From Pardosa pseudoannulata (taxonomy: Eukaryota; Arthropoda; Arachnida; Araneae; Lycosidae), in assembly GCA_032207245.1 (NCBI GenBank), contig CM063501.1, positions 52,829,393 through 52,893,392 of the forward strand: a stretch of 64,000 nucleotides of DNA. Direction: 5' to 3'. The notes beneath the pieces were generated by a model, which had not been told where the DNA came from, made no database searches, and saw only the letters and a list, made by a program, of their open reading frames with translations. Shown piece by piece: positions 39,857 through 51,044 of the stretch. Made by a program: the position numbers and the translations under genes. The first letter of the stretch is position 1. Every line of letters begins with the position of its first letter.

Positions 39857-40015
39857 ATCGAATGATGGCCGAATGGTTAGCAATTTGCTTTACAGTATCG
39901 TTATTCGTATCCCCCTATTAATTACTCGTAGACGTTCGATTCGGCTAAAAGTAATAGCTCATTGTTTTATAAGCCCTTGTATAGCGAAACGGTAAACTGT
40001 AGCGCTCCAACCAAC
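39857..40015 (+). mobile_element. SINE (family A), strongly diverged
   Basis: GATGGCCGAATGGTTAGCAA head, a decayed B box, GATTCGGCT and GTAAACTGTAGCGCTCC in the family order. No convincing duplication. Confidence 0.7.
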
Positions 40016-40581
40016 CGATACATGAATATTGCTTTTCCGACTCTCAGTAATTGTGAGAGGAGCGTGCCGGATATCAGTGTTTAGCAATTTATCTACGTCA
40101 CAAAATTGTTATTTTGTTCTTAATTAGCATGCTGATGCTGATCACCAACAATTTGAATAAATAGAAGAGAGAGACGTACGGAAATTATTAAAATCTGTGA
40201 TTTGGAATACGGAACCTGAAGTTTAACCGAAAGCTGTCGAGTGTTTAATGACTGGGATGGGGGGGGGGTTTCTGCGTCAAAAGTTTCTTGTTGTGACATG
40301 GTTGCCTCATTTAAAGCCTATATAAAGGTGAAAGCAATCCATCAGTGGCTACTTAACCACTATCCTCCAAGCATAACTGATGGCTATTGCAGAAGTTTTA
40401 AACTAAATCGCCCTACACCATGGTCTCAGCTCTTTCCGGATTCTATCAGACAGCATGTCTAACCTTTAAGAAATTCAACGATTCCATCAAATGAATCGCC
40501 AAGTTCAGAATTTTTCACGCATCCCTGAAATATCTGGCAACAAAAAATAGTATTCAGCTGTGCCGAAGTGCACTGTGGCAT

Positions 40582-40624
40582 TGGTTTGGTTTTGGAGTGC
40601 TACGGTCTACTTTTTAAAACACGA
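40582..40624 (-). mobile_element. Severely 5'-truncated SINE (43 bp)
   Basis: On the - strand only the 3' end of family A (AGTAGACCGTAGCACTCC plus the CCAAAACCAAACCAA tail). Flanked by a perfect 16-bp duplication AAGTGCACTGTGGCAT (40566-40581, 40625-40640). Confidence 0.92.
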
Positions 40625-40640
40625 AAGTGCACTGTGGCAT

Positions 40641-41922
40641 CGACGTCAATGAGCTAAGTAAAAAAAAGAGATGCTTCGCGAGTCAGAACTAAAGTTCCCA
40701 CTCACTAGCTCATTCATTTAACAAAAACTTAAGCAGGAGTTGCTTCTCGAGTGGCTAAACTACTGCCACAATTGGCAAGATTCTCTATGGCTTTTAAAGG
40801 ACAGCAAAATGAATGGACTGAGTGATAGTATACCCCCTCCTTACAAACAATGGACCTTTCCCTCATTATTTTCACAATATCTACGTATCACATAGCTACT
40901 TGGGATACAGAAAATATTAAGAGACCCTCAGACACAACCAAGAAATTCTAGGCCGAGATAATTAACCTTGGTATTGATAAGGAAGGAGAGGAGCCTGTTT
41001 GACTGTCTTCATCGCAAATCAATGCGCCCTCGGGCAGCCATGAAGAACTTAGCCTAAAACCGCACTAATGCCCTGAGATGGAATTACTTCCCACTCTAAC
41101 AGCTCGATGTTATTAAGTTGTCTTTCGACTTTCATGTTAGAAATTTGTAACATGTGGCCACGTGGTATACCGGGTCAACCGAACTTTTAACTCCGGAGTA
41201 CCATCGCGCTTTTGAAAACTGTACTGGATGCATTTATTGTTTAGATTGTTTGTAATTCGTTTTTTTGTCAGAATCCAAGCTTTGCTCCTTTGTAAAGCAA
41301 TGCTGTAGGTCGACAGACCAAACCAGCATTCCAACACCTTACCATCAAATGGTTGGTTGTTTACTGGTAGTGCACCTTAAAGAACCAAATATTTAGTAAA
41401 ATTTAATCTACGGTAATAGAAATTTCTTGAAAATTTTGTGAAAGAGATTAGGTTAGTTTATTTTTAGAAATTGATGAAACTGAATACTTCAATATCTTAA
41501 GTAGCTGTATTTGGATTAGTAGAAAACTTAAGATCTGAACGTTTTAACATAAAATATGCAGATAAAACAATTTATAAAATAATATTCTCTCAATATAAAA
41601 TATTGTAGATTAATAATGTTTTCTTAAATATAGTTTTAAAATTAGTCTTGAAGTGTTTTGTTTATTAAATTTTTCTATTTAACCAATTAGATAATTGTAT
41701 ATTAAAAGATTGGCATTTTTTATTGTAACCATTCCACTAAAAGAGGAGAGGGGAATATTGCGGATTCAGTTTTTTGCTCATGCATGAAATTTTTTTTTTT
41801 GGCTAAATTGGGCTTGATGAAGATTGAACCAACAGTTTAAAGTTAATTTTGAACGTTTACGATCAACAGAACCTATGAAAGTGCTACCTATTCGGCCATC
41901 ATTGATTCAGGCATTAGAGTAA
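40641..41922. other. Intergenic, no gene seen
   Basis: A tRNA-like - strand stretch around 41870-41912 (ATGGCCGAATAGGTAGC) may be a SINE remnant. Otherwise nothing supported. Confidence 0.4.
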
Positions 41923-42046
41923 TACACTGTCTACCAATAAGTATTTGGACACATACAAATGACGATATCTGCGGTCCTGATGTACGTCACGGCCTCCGCC
42001 GGTATACATCGCGTAGGAAACAGCATCGGCATTAATCTCATGCAAG

Positions 42047-43033
42047 ATGCCACGCAGTTCGGTGCCCTCTAATTTCGAGAAAGGTATAATTATCGGGTAT
42101 CACAAATGTAGCCGATCTTTAAGGGACATATCTAGAGATATGAAGTACCCAAAATCAACAACGGCCTATGTGATTAAGAAGTGGAAGGTGAACCGTGATC
42201 GTAGGAATGTGCCCCCGAGTCGGCAGACCAACGAAACTGGGAGATAGAGACCGACGAGTTCTGTCCATAGATAGCGGAAGAATTTCACCCAACCGATGAC
42301 CCTCATCCGCGAGGAGTTTCAACAGGCATCCGGGAGTATTGTTTCAATGAATACCATCCGTAAGGCAGCACATCTGAATGGTTTTCATGGTCGTGCTGCT
42401 GCCCATAAGCCTTTGATCAAGTTAGGTGGAGGTGGAATTATAGTTTGGGGATGTTTCTCCTGGTACCTTTGGGAACCGGAGTTCGTGGGTTCGAATCCCG
42501 CTGCTGGCATGGATTTTTTAGCCGTTCGGAATCGGCTTTAAACTGTAGGTCCCGGTCTCATTAGCCCTCGTGTGCAAAAGAGTAGACCGTAGCGCTCCCA
42601 ACCAAACCAAACCTGGTACCTTTGGTCTCCATTCATACTAAGCTCAACGCCGATGCCTACTGCACTACTCTGGATGAGAATGGGCTTCCTACGTTGTGGC
42701 AGTTTTACGGGTTGGACTCCTGTTACTTTTAGGACGACAATACCAGTTGTCATGATTCGAGGTTTACCAAGGCTTGGTAGGGTGCCAATGGAGTTTATCG
42801 AATGGACTGGCCTGTCCAGAGCGCAGATCTGAAACCTATCGAGAATTTGTGGGACGAGTTGGATCGCCGAATTAAGGAGCGCACTACACATCTAAAATCG
42901 GTGAAGAACCCTGTATGTCTACTCCAAGCCGAGTGGAAGACAATTCCATTACTTGTAATACAAAGATTTGTGGCAAGTATGTCCCGGAGGGTTAAGGCTG
43001 TAATTGCCTTTCGTGAAGGATCTATCAACTATT
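42047..43033 (+). pseudogene. Tc1-family transposase, broken
   Basis: An N-terminal paired-like helix-turn-helix (GIIIGYHKCSRSLRDISRDM) in an open frame to 42247, then a stop. A second block (42296 on) runs into GGGGIIVWGCFSW, but about 70-80 codons before that motif are missing, including the first catalytic aspartate. The SINE at 42473-42612 interrupts the frame. The 3' block keeps LPTLWQFYGLDSCYF, a DDN (second acid) and DWPVQSADLKPIENLWDELD with the third acid (DD34E type). At least one frameshift separates the blocks. Clearly inactive. Confidence 0.9.
42473..42612 (+). mobile_element. 5'-truncated SINE (family A) inside the Tc1 copy
   Basis: Starts within the tRNA part at GAACCGGAG and keeps the B box, body and CCAAACCAAAC tail. 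Perfect 13-bp duplication CTGGTACCTTTGG (42460-42472, 42613-42625) made of transposase sequence. Confidence 0.93.
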
Positions 43034-43100
43034 GATTTTAAATGAAGTTAGTTTTTCTTTTCTATCACAGGTGTCCCAATACATATTGGTGGACAGTGTA

Positions 43101-45962
43101 CTTTAAATTGCGACACCATTTTCTTAAATTACATTTGCTACAATTACAATACCACTTACCATTGATGTCCGGAAAACTCAGGTACTCCAGGAGGTACTTA
43201 CCATGTATAATATTACCATAATATTCAGAACTGAAACCATAGTTTTTTGACAGGATTGTGGAAATGTTCAATTATTTGTCCAAACATAATTTTATCCAAG
43301 TATGTTGAGAATTTGTTTGGTATAATCATACACCGAAACATTAAGTGCCTAGCCAAAATTTACTGAAGTGTTTTTTAAAATAAATTATGCATTACAACTA
43401 GTGTTCGTCATGTTGAACAAGACCACGGTTAGACGGTACGTTATAATAAGAAAGAAAGTTAGATGTGTAGAGTAGAAAGTAGAAGTGTATCATGATAAGA
43501 CTAATATTATAAGGATTTCCCTATATCCAAAAGTCATTTTTTGACTTTGATCCTTTATATCGACCTTGCCCAAATTTTGACCATTTTACTAATGGCTTGA
43601 TAGCAATTTAATTTAATAGTTTCCTTATTCCATTGAATAGTTGGAAACCTAATTAAAATATATACCTGTGAAAATATAAATTTGGGAATTATGATGATTG
43701 TAAATTAATTGCGAGAGTCTGCAATTAATTTACAAATTGTGTATAATAAAGACAGACACAAAAGAATACATATTTTTGCTACGAAAAACTAAAGAAATAA
43801 AAATCAATCAGGATGACTATACTGAACATTGGATTCATGCTTAATTTCTTCAATAGTTTTAAATCCTCGGTCTATATCGAAATGGAGAATTTTTCCTACA
43901 TCTAAAATTGAAAGATGCTTTCTGATGGCAGTTTATATACTGTCTATTGTGAATTTCATATTTTAGATAAAATTGTAGAGATAATTTTATACAATAACAA
44001 AATTATAATTCTTTCTATTTTGATTCCTTTCAAGAATGATGAGACACAGTTATATTCTGGGATTCTCAACAATGACATAAATAACTTTCCATGTGTTCGC
44101 AGCAAATTTTTAAAAGATTTTAAAAGATAATATTGAAATTATTCATTTCTTTTATGACAGAACTGTTGCTTGAATGTTATGCTAATTATATGGGAATATT
44201 TGTCCGTGGTTATTGTGACGTCCATAGTAAAGAGAGAACATGTCATCTTTCCACGCAAAGTTCAGCTCCGATACATGCGTGTTTTGTCCTTTGTCAAAAG
44301 TAGAAAAAACAAACGCAAATAACTGTTTCGCAGCTACGTCCGAGCTGCATTATCAGTGACAGGGGATCGATGGCTGAAATAGGTCTAAGAGAGCGCCCAA
44401 AGTAAAATTATTTTAAGGATTTTCTACGGAAAGAGATAAACAACCGTTTTACCTTTGAACACAGTAAATGCAGCAAAACCAATAATAAAACGTAGCATTA
44501 AGTTAGTATTTAACTGTAGTGCGGTAAACCAGTACTTTTACACTATTATATATAATAGTTTGTCAGCTGTGAAAGGGAGAAATCTGCGCCTTGATTAGTA
44601 AAGAACTGTGTAATCGACTTTAGAAATAATAGAAATGGAAAAAATAATTCAAAGCAGCAATCTTAAAGCCTCTACAGGAATCAAAAGTATTACATAAAAT
44701 TAAATTCTAAAAATGCCTATTACTGAAAAAAAAAGTTTAAAAACACACAGCGAATGGAGTGTAAATGAAGAACGAAAGTATCGCAATAGACACAGTGACA
44801 AAAAAATTTAAAGAAAAAGATAAAGTAAAAATTAGAAACAGCGAAAAGCAAAACGTTCTCTTTTTCAGGGTGGAATAAAGACATCAGGTATTCTAAGACG
44901 TACTTTAAACCTTTAATCAGAAGAGATGGTTCCAGGATTATCAATTTTGGAAAGAGCTATATAAACCTCCAGAAGTGGTTTTTTTTTTTTAAATTTCTAC
45001 AAAGAATAGCCTAATATTCTGATAAATTTGCGTTTTCCGATTGTAGGTGAATGCGGCCAATCTACAGACAGGAGACTTGTATGATCACCGATCCCATAAA
45101 AGGTTATATAATAATAGCTTTTGCTGTACAGAGAAGCAAACTGAAAGTTAAAGTAAATAAGAAAGTGAGCTTTGGGCAGTCTTTGATTTAGGCTTTAAAG
45201 AGAGGAAACATAATCAACGTCTTCAATGGTCACTCGAAGTAATTTTAAGGATGAATAAGGGTTGGAACAACTGCCTGCCTCAAAAAGTTGGAAATATTTA
45301 GAGAAAACTGACCAACAATATTAAAAATATATGAAAGAGTGGGAAAATATTCAAAATGATTTCTAAATCTTGGCTAATTCGGATCTAATTACTTACTAAT
45401 AGCACAATTAGCTAATTGAAAAATTTCCACAGACAAGATGGTGGAAGAAAGAAACACTTTCAAAATTTAAAAACAGCGTAAATATCAAATTAATTATTAC
45501 ATTACCATGATTAATAGCATGTATGAGAGTAAACAAAAAGTTATGTAAATGAAAAAAAATTACCCTAATATAAAACTTTTTGATAAAAAATCAATCTGCT
45601 GATTTATTATAGAAAACAAATAAGAGAATAAAAGTTTGTAATTTGAGTTTTACGCCTGGTGGACAGACAGCTTTCCAAAAAAAATTGGATCAATTAATAT
45701 TAAAAGACAAATGTAATCAACAGTCAATCGAAAGAAGAAAAATTATTCAAAGTTCAATGAACAAAGATTATTAAAATGAACATATAACTGACCAAGATAA
45801 AGAGGCTGAAGTCTCAAGAGATTTCTGTCAGGATATTCTATTCAAAATTTATGCATTTGAACGGCGAACTTTTATTTCTCCCACTCAATTTCTAATTTTA
45901 GAAAAGATCTTAGTTTCTTGTCCTTCAGGCTGCTTTCAAAGCTAATTCAACTATCAACAACT
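43101..45962. other. Intergenic, no gene seen
   Basis: A-rich + strand, no recognisable element up to the direct repeat at 45963. Frames here are short and featureless. Confidence 0.45.
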
Positions 45963-46461
45963 TTACCATTTGAATATTCTTAGTTCTAGTTCTTAGTTTA
46001 TCATACATAAAAACTATTCTTGGCATTTCTAGTGTCTGGTTAAACAGCTCCGAGCTTAATCCTATGAAGAACCAACATGGTTAAAGTTCAGATTTTAAAG
46101 CTGATCTAAGTAAAACAAAGGTAAAACACATTTGATATCGTGTCAACAAGAATTTCAAAAAAGAGAATATTTTCGATTAGGAGGAAGATTCTTCAAACAG
46201 TTTTGGAAAAGACAGCAGCAGTCTGAAAAATCTCAAAGATATGGGTAACAACACTCAGATAAATAATACGATTGTGCTACTCATTTTCAGAAGCAAACTG
46301 ATTGAAGAATCAATATAATTCACGATAGAAGAAATGATTGACATAAGACATTGTGGACAAGGTAAAAAACCGTCCTTCATATAACTATTATAGAAATAAA
46401 AATAGTTTCAAGCGATTTAAAAACAATGCCTATAAATAGCAATATATTTAGTATTCGATAT
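45963..46461 (+). repeat. ~500-bp direct repeat, left of the LINE
   Basis: 499 bp from TTACCATTTGAATATTC to AGTATTCGATAT, matching 51045-51545 with about 27 substitutions and three or four short indels. It ends six nt before the ORF1 ATG. It may be a very long target duplication, an older tandem duplication, or the element's own leader. Confidence 0.9.
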
Positions 46462-46466
46462 CATAT

Positions 46467-47324
46467 ATGAAGGGAAAGGTTGAAGAATATGATAGTAATA
46501 AAACTTACGCAGATAAGGCGAGAAGAGGTATAGCTAAGGAAAAAAGGATCGAAAGTAGGAGTAGAAGTAGGAGCAAAGTTAGGAAAAGCTATACAGCAAT
46601 CATTAAACCTAAAAGTAATCAAAGTAGTATTGATACTTTTAAGGATGTTAGAAACAATGTGAACCCTAGAGACATAGGGGTTTCTATTAAAGAAGTGAGA
46701 TATATACAGAATGGTGGTATCATTATTAATACTGAAACTAAGGAAGACCTCGATAAAATTATTATTGAGATGGATCGGAAAGCTGAATTAAGTAAAGATT
46801 ACAATGTTACGAAGGCTAAGTTAAGACAGCCACACATTGTAGTATATGACGTGGATAATGAAATATCAAAAGAGGAATTGAGGAAACAATTATATGAGAA
46901 TAATGAGGAAATCATAAGTGAAGAAAATATTAATATAAAGTATGGATTTAAATCAAGAAGAGGAACTAATTGGGTAATTGAAATGGACTCTGAAACTTTT
47001 AATAAGTTGAAGAACAACAGAGTCAAGATAAGGTGGCAAAAGCTACAATTTAGGGAACATATAAGACCAACTATATGTTTTAAGTGTGGTATGTATGGAC
47101 ATATCAGTAAAATATGCAGGAATAGAGAAAGATGTCTCAAGTGTGGAGTGGAGACACACTTGACAAAAGATTGCGGTGAAACAGTTGAAAACTGTTTTAA
47201 TTGTAATTTATATAACGAGAAATTTAATACGAAGTATGATATAAAGCATAGCTGCTTGAATAGTAGCTGTAAGATTTGGTTGCGTGAGCGAGAAAGAATT
47301 ATTAGTAGAACAGACTATGGATGA
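46467..47324 (+). CDS. LINE ORF1, Gag-like nucleic-acid-binding protein
   Basis: 285 residues. The N-terminus has an SR/basic tract (SRSRSRSKVRKSY). The middle is charged and helical. The C-terminal part has zinc knuckles: CFKCGMYGHISKIC (from residue 204) and CLKCGVETHLTKDC, both CX2CX4HX4C, then an irregular CX2C…HXC. In R1-type LINEs this protein binds element RNA and forms the ribonucleoprotein with ORF2p. The ATG is the first in frame and lies just inside the repeat boundary. The frame is uninterrupted and overlaps ORF2 by 8 nt from the likely ORF2 ATG. Confidence 0.88.
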   Translation: MKGKVEEYDSNKTYADKARRGIAKEKRIESRSRSRSKVRKSYTAIIKPKSNQSSIDTFKDVRNNVNPRDIGVSIKEVRYIQNGGIIINTETKEDLDKIIIEMDRKAELSKDYNVTKAKLRQPHIVVYDVDNEISKEELRKQLYENNEEIISEENINIKYGFKSRRGTNWVIEMDSETFNKLKNNRVKIRWQKLQFREHIRPTICFKCGMYGHISKICRNRERCLKCGVETHLTKDCGETVENCFNCNLYNEKFNTKYDIKHSCLNSSCKIWLRERERIISRTDYG

Positions 47325-50300
47325 ACTCAATGGTTTGAGGGTTGCACACATTAATTTGGGGAATGCTCGGGCAGCTTCTGCCCAGCTTTCCATTGACTTA
47401 ATCGCTGAAATTTACAATCTAGTCTCGCTCAACGAACCATATTACATTAATGACAAAGTTGTGGGATTTCCACATAGTTATATTTTGTTTCACGGGCAAG
47501 ATAGGCCTCGTGCGTGTATATTAGCACATAGAAATATAAGATGTATCGGTTTATATACATCAAGGGACATTATTTTAATTAATATACAAATGAATTCAAA
47601 GGAATTCATTTTTATGTCGGTGTACTGTTCACCTAGTGAAGAGATTGAAGTCAATCTTGACATCATAAATAATTTATTAATTAAATACAATAATATTCCT
47701 ATTTTGATTTTAGGTGACTTTAATGCAAAGTCTACCATTTGGGGAAGGCACCCTCTGGATGCAAGAGGAGCTAAACTCTTAAATCTTATATCGAATCCCA
47801 ATATTGTGATTTATAATGATAAAGATTCTCTACCAACTTACTATTCGGTAAGAGGCAGTAGTTGGATAGATTTGGCTTTAAGTAGAGACTTTGAGGACAT
47901 GGTAATTAATATGAGGGTACTTGATAAAATAACAGCAAGTGACCACAATATAATAGAGATAGATATTTTAGAGTTGGAACATAATAATGATAATAATAAA
48001 ATTAGGTACCATAGACTTAATTGGTTACAGTTTAAAATGGATCTTTACAACCATTTTGAATATTATTATTTAAATAGGAATGGTAAATTGTATTTGGATA
48101 ATACTATCAAGGAAATTCAAGATAAGGTATATGAGATTGCGAAAATTAATGAGAGAAAAAGGTTGAATAAGAGAAAGAGGAATGCCCCTTGGTGGAGTGA
48201 CGAACTTAGAATTCAGAGAAGTAGGGTGCGAGCACTAAGGAGGAGGTATCAGAAAGAAACTGATATTGATATTAGGAAAGAGAGAAAGGTTAAATATAGA
48301 AAAAACCTAGCTTTATATAAGAAAGCGATTTTAACAGCAAAACGAGAAAAATTTAGGAATTTCGTCACTCACACCTTAAATCAGGGTAAATATCACGATA
48401 TAATGGATTTTGTAATGAAAAGTAGGATTGCTCCTAGTAGCTCGGTTTTTCGAATTAGTGACCTAGAGGATTCTAGGAATCTTGATGAGACTATAAAATT
48501 TATTATGGAAGGACACTTTACTTACAGTGATGATGAAATTTATAATGAAATTGATGAAGAACATATTTACTATCCTATTAAGGATATAGAAATAGAGAAC
48601 ACATTTAATGATATGAAAAAGGATAAAGCTCCGGGCTATGACGGAATTATATATGAAGCATATAGGGAGTTATACTATGCGAATAAAAAGTTAATTCTTA
48701 GTCTATACAATTATTGTTTAAATATTGGGTATTTTCCTAAGCCCTGGAAAATTGCTAAGATTAAACTTTGTTTAAAGAGTGGCAGAGACCCTCATAAAGT
48801 CGATGCATATCGACCTATTAGCCTTCTCCCAGTTTTGGGTAAGATTTTTGATAAAATATTAACTAATAGGTTAGATTACTATTTAGAGAAGGACGTTTAT
48901 AGTGACCTACAATTTGGTTTTAGGAAACGTAAGTCGACAATCTTAGCTTTACGGAATGTTATGGACTTTATAAATGATGCTAGGAATGAAGGTATGATCA
49001 CTATGCTAGTCACCCTAGATATTAAGGGTGCTTTTGATAAAGTAAAGTGGAATATAATTAGGGAAAAAATTAATAATTTGAATATTCCCTTATATTTGAA
49101 ATCTTGCATTAATTCATTTATAAACGATAGAAAAGTCATATGTGACAATTATGAATCTTTATATAATAATGGAGTCCCACAGGGGTCGAGTTTGGGACCG
49201 AAGCTTTGGTTAATGGTCATTAATGACTTACTAATGAAAAGTAATAATTGTATTATCCAAGCATATGCGGACGATTTATGCATATTAATTAAGGCTAAAG
49301 TTCAATCGCATTTTAAGGATATATTTCACCCAATTGCCGAAAGAATAAGCGATTGGATGAAAGTTTGTGGTCTCACTCTTAGTGAGGATAAATGTAATTA
49401 TACACTTATTAGGTTTGGTGGCAATATAAAATCTTATCCTTCAATTAGAATTGCAAATATTAAGTTAAAGTACAAGAAAGAAGTGAAATATTTGGGTGTT
49501 ATTATAGATAATAAAACCACTTGGACTAAACATTTACATTTTATTAAAGAAAAGATACTTAACCAAATAGTTAAGTTAAATGGTATCAGTCGTATAAAAT
49601 GGGGCATTGATGCTAGGCATCTGAAAAGTATTTATAATAATATTTTAGAGAAGCAGATTACCTACGGTACTGAAGTATGGTACAGAGGTACTGTGAGGGT
49701 ATATAACCTATTAAGTTCAATTCAGAGAATAATTCTCTTGAAAATAACTAAAGCTTATAGTACTGCACCTACGTCGGCTATACAGGTGTTGGGTGGCATT
49801 GTTCCCATAGATTTAATATGTGAGGAAAAGCAAAAATTATTTAATTTAAAATACAATGAGAAAGAAATAGTTATAGATAATAAAAATATAACATATGACA
49901 TTGATTGGGATCATTTTTATAATAATCCCCCTTGGAATGCATTTAGGATAAATTGGAGAAAATCTGACTTAGAGAATAAGAGTATTATGATATACACTGA
50001 TGGATCGAAATTAAATAAGCAGGCAGGATTTGCTTTTATAGTTATAATGGACACTAAAATAATATATAAGGGTAGTTATAAAGTTAGTGATAATAGTACC
50101 GTATATAAAACTGAGTTAATGGCTATTGCTAAGGCAATTGATTATGTACAAAGTAATAACTTACATAATGTATACATTAGGTCTGATTCTCTTTCAGCTC
50201 TTCAGGCTATAGGCGGTGATACCAGTAATACTCTGGTATATGATATAAGAATGAAAATTAAAAACTCTGAGTTGAATATAAATCTAGAATGGGTGGAGGC

Positions 50301-50796
50301 CCATGTGGGCGAAGAATACAACGAATTGGTAGATAACTTGACTAAGGAAGCGACTAAAGGTGAGAATGTAGACTTTGAAGTAAAGTGGTCTTATAGTCAG
50401 ATTAAGAAGATGTTGCATCTCCAGATTATAAAGAAATGGCAAGAAAAATGGGATGAAGGTATTACAGGAAGAAATACATATAACTTCTTTCCCATTGTAA
50501 GTGAAAGAAGAATAGAAGGGAACTTTTATATTAACCAAATCTATACGGGTCATGGTGCTATACCTTCACATCAATCAAGATTTTTTGGGAAGACGACAAG
50601 GTGTTGGTGCAACAAGGACGATGGATATATAGAGCATCTGATTTATTATTGTGAACTTGTTGAACATATAAGGTGTATTTACTTTCCTGTTAATTATCAG
50701 CAAGTAGCTGTTAATAAACTTTGTAACTCGGCAAAGTCTCGTCGAGGTTTAGTCTTAATAATTGAATATTATGTAAAACTGTCAATAGACAGTTAA
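47317..50796 (+). CDS. LINE ORF2: endonuclease, reverse transcriptase, RNase H
   Basis: 1159 residues from ATG 47317; the frame stays open upstream to a GTG at 47284. The N-terminal EEP (APE-like) endonuclease has GDFNAK (D134, N136) and SDH (208-210). The reverse transcriptase has APGYDG, YRPISLLP, FGFRKRKST, LDIKGAFD (D568, D574), GVPQGSSLGP and YADD (650-653). The RNase H keeps D895, E933, D957 and D1006 (YTDGS, TEL, SDS, VDN). A C-terminal CX1CX7HX4C finger (CWCNKDDGYIEHLIYYC) follows. These are the activities for target nicking and target-primed reverse transcription. No stop or frameshift is seen, so it is potentially active. The start overlaps the ORF1 stop (ATGGATGA), suggesting coupled reinitiation as in some R1-group elements. 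Confidence 0.92.
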   Translation: MDELNGLRVAHINLGNARAASAQLSIDLIAEIYNLVSLNEPYYINDKVVGFPHSYILFHGQDRPRACILAHRNIRCIGLYTSRDIILINIQMNSKEFIFMSVYCSPSEEIEVNLDIINNLLIKYNNIPILILGDFNAKSTIWGRHPLDARGAKLLNLISNPNIVIYNDKDSLPTYYSVRGSSWIDLALSRDFEDMVINMRVLDKITASDHNIIEIDILELEHNNDNNKIRYHRLNWLQFKMDLYNHFEYYYLNRNGKLYLDNTIKEIQDKVYEIAKINERKRLNKRKRNAPWWSDELRIQRSRVRALRRRYQKETDIDIRKERKVKYRKNLALYKKAILTAKREKFRNFVTHTLNQGKYHDIMDFVMKSRIAPSSSVFRISDLEDSRNLDETIKFIMEGHFTYSDDEIYNEIDEEHIYYPIKDIEIENTFNDMKKDKAPGYDGIIYEAYRELYYANKKLILSLYNYCLNIGYFPKPWKIAKIKLCLKSGRDPHKVDAYRPISLLPVLGKIFDKILTNRLDYYLEKDVYSDLQFGFRKRKSTILALRNVMDFINDARNEGMITMLVTLDIKGAFDKVKWNIIREKINNLNIPLYLKSCINSFINDRKVICDNYESLYNNGVPQGSSLGPKLWLMVINDLLMKSNNCIIQAYADDLCILIKAKVQSHFKDIFHPIAERISDWMKVCGLTLSEDKCNYTLIRFGGNIKSYPSIRIANIKLKYKKEVKYLGVIIDNKTTWTKHLHFIKEKILNQIVKLNGISRIKWGIDARHLKSIYNNILEKQITYGTEVWYRGTVRVYNLLSSIQRIILLKITKAYSTAPTSAIQVLGGIVPIDLICEEKQKLFNLKYNEKEIVIDNKNITYDIDWDHFYNNPPWNAFRINWRKSDLENKSIMIYTDGSKLNKQAGFAFIVIMDTKIIYKGSYKVSDNSTVYKTELMAIAKAIDYVQSNNLHNVYIRSDSLSALQAIGGDTSNTLVYDIRMKIKNSELNINLEWVEAHVGEEYNELVDNLTKEATKGENVDFEVKWSYSQIKKMLHLQIIKKWQEKWDEGITGRNTYNFFPIVSERRIEGNFYINQIYTGHGAIPSHQSRFFGKTTRCWCNKDDGYIEHLIYYCELVEHIRCIYFPVNYQQVAVNKLCNSAKSRRGLVLIIEYYVKLSIDS

Positions 50797-51044
50797 TTCT
50801 TAATGTTTGTATTTACTTCATTTGTTACTTTTGTATATTTGTGACTATGTATAATGTATTATAATAAAGAGCAGTTGGCTCTCGTCGAGGGATGTCTCGG
50901 TAGATCCAGCTTGGTGGCCTGGTTCGGTTGAGTTCAAAATTTTGGTTAGGATTGTTTTGTAATTTTGTACTGAGTTCGATTGTTATCATGACGGCTAGTC
51001 ATCTTATCCGTATGGCTTAGGCTGGGTTGGGTTTAAGAAATGTC

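Larger units (their letters stand above)
41925..43098 (+). mobile_element. Tc1-like transposon, internally deleted, with nested SINE
   Basis: Starts CACTGTCTACCAATAAGTAT and ends, reversed, CACTGTCCACCAATATGTAT. TA duplications lie at 41923-41924 and 43099-43100. The order of transposase blocks fits Tc1. 1174 bp including the 153 bp added by the SINE insertion. Confidence 0.92.
46462..51044 (+). mobile_element. R1-like non-LTR retrotransposon, apparently intact
   Basis: Two overlapping ORFs in LINE order, with a 3' UTR of about 250 nt that has AATAAA at 50863-50868 but no terminal poly(A). Endonuclease-RT-RNase H layout and ORF1 zinc knuckles place it near the R1 group. Both ORFs are open throughout and all catalytic residues I checked are present. 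Boundaries are set by the flanking direct repeats. Confidence 0.85.

Noticed and set aside
41870..41912. Minus-strand tRNA-like SINE head
   Set aside because: Only the A-box-like part is visible, without B box, tail or duplication.
46799..47140. Minus-strand ORFs across the LINE
   Set aside because: Shadow frames of ORF1/ORF2 (also 47490-47801, 48897-49148, 50284-50553).
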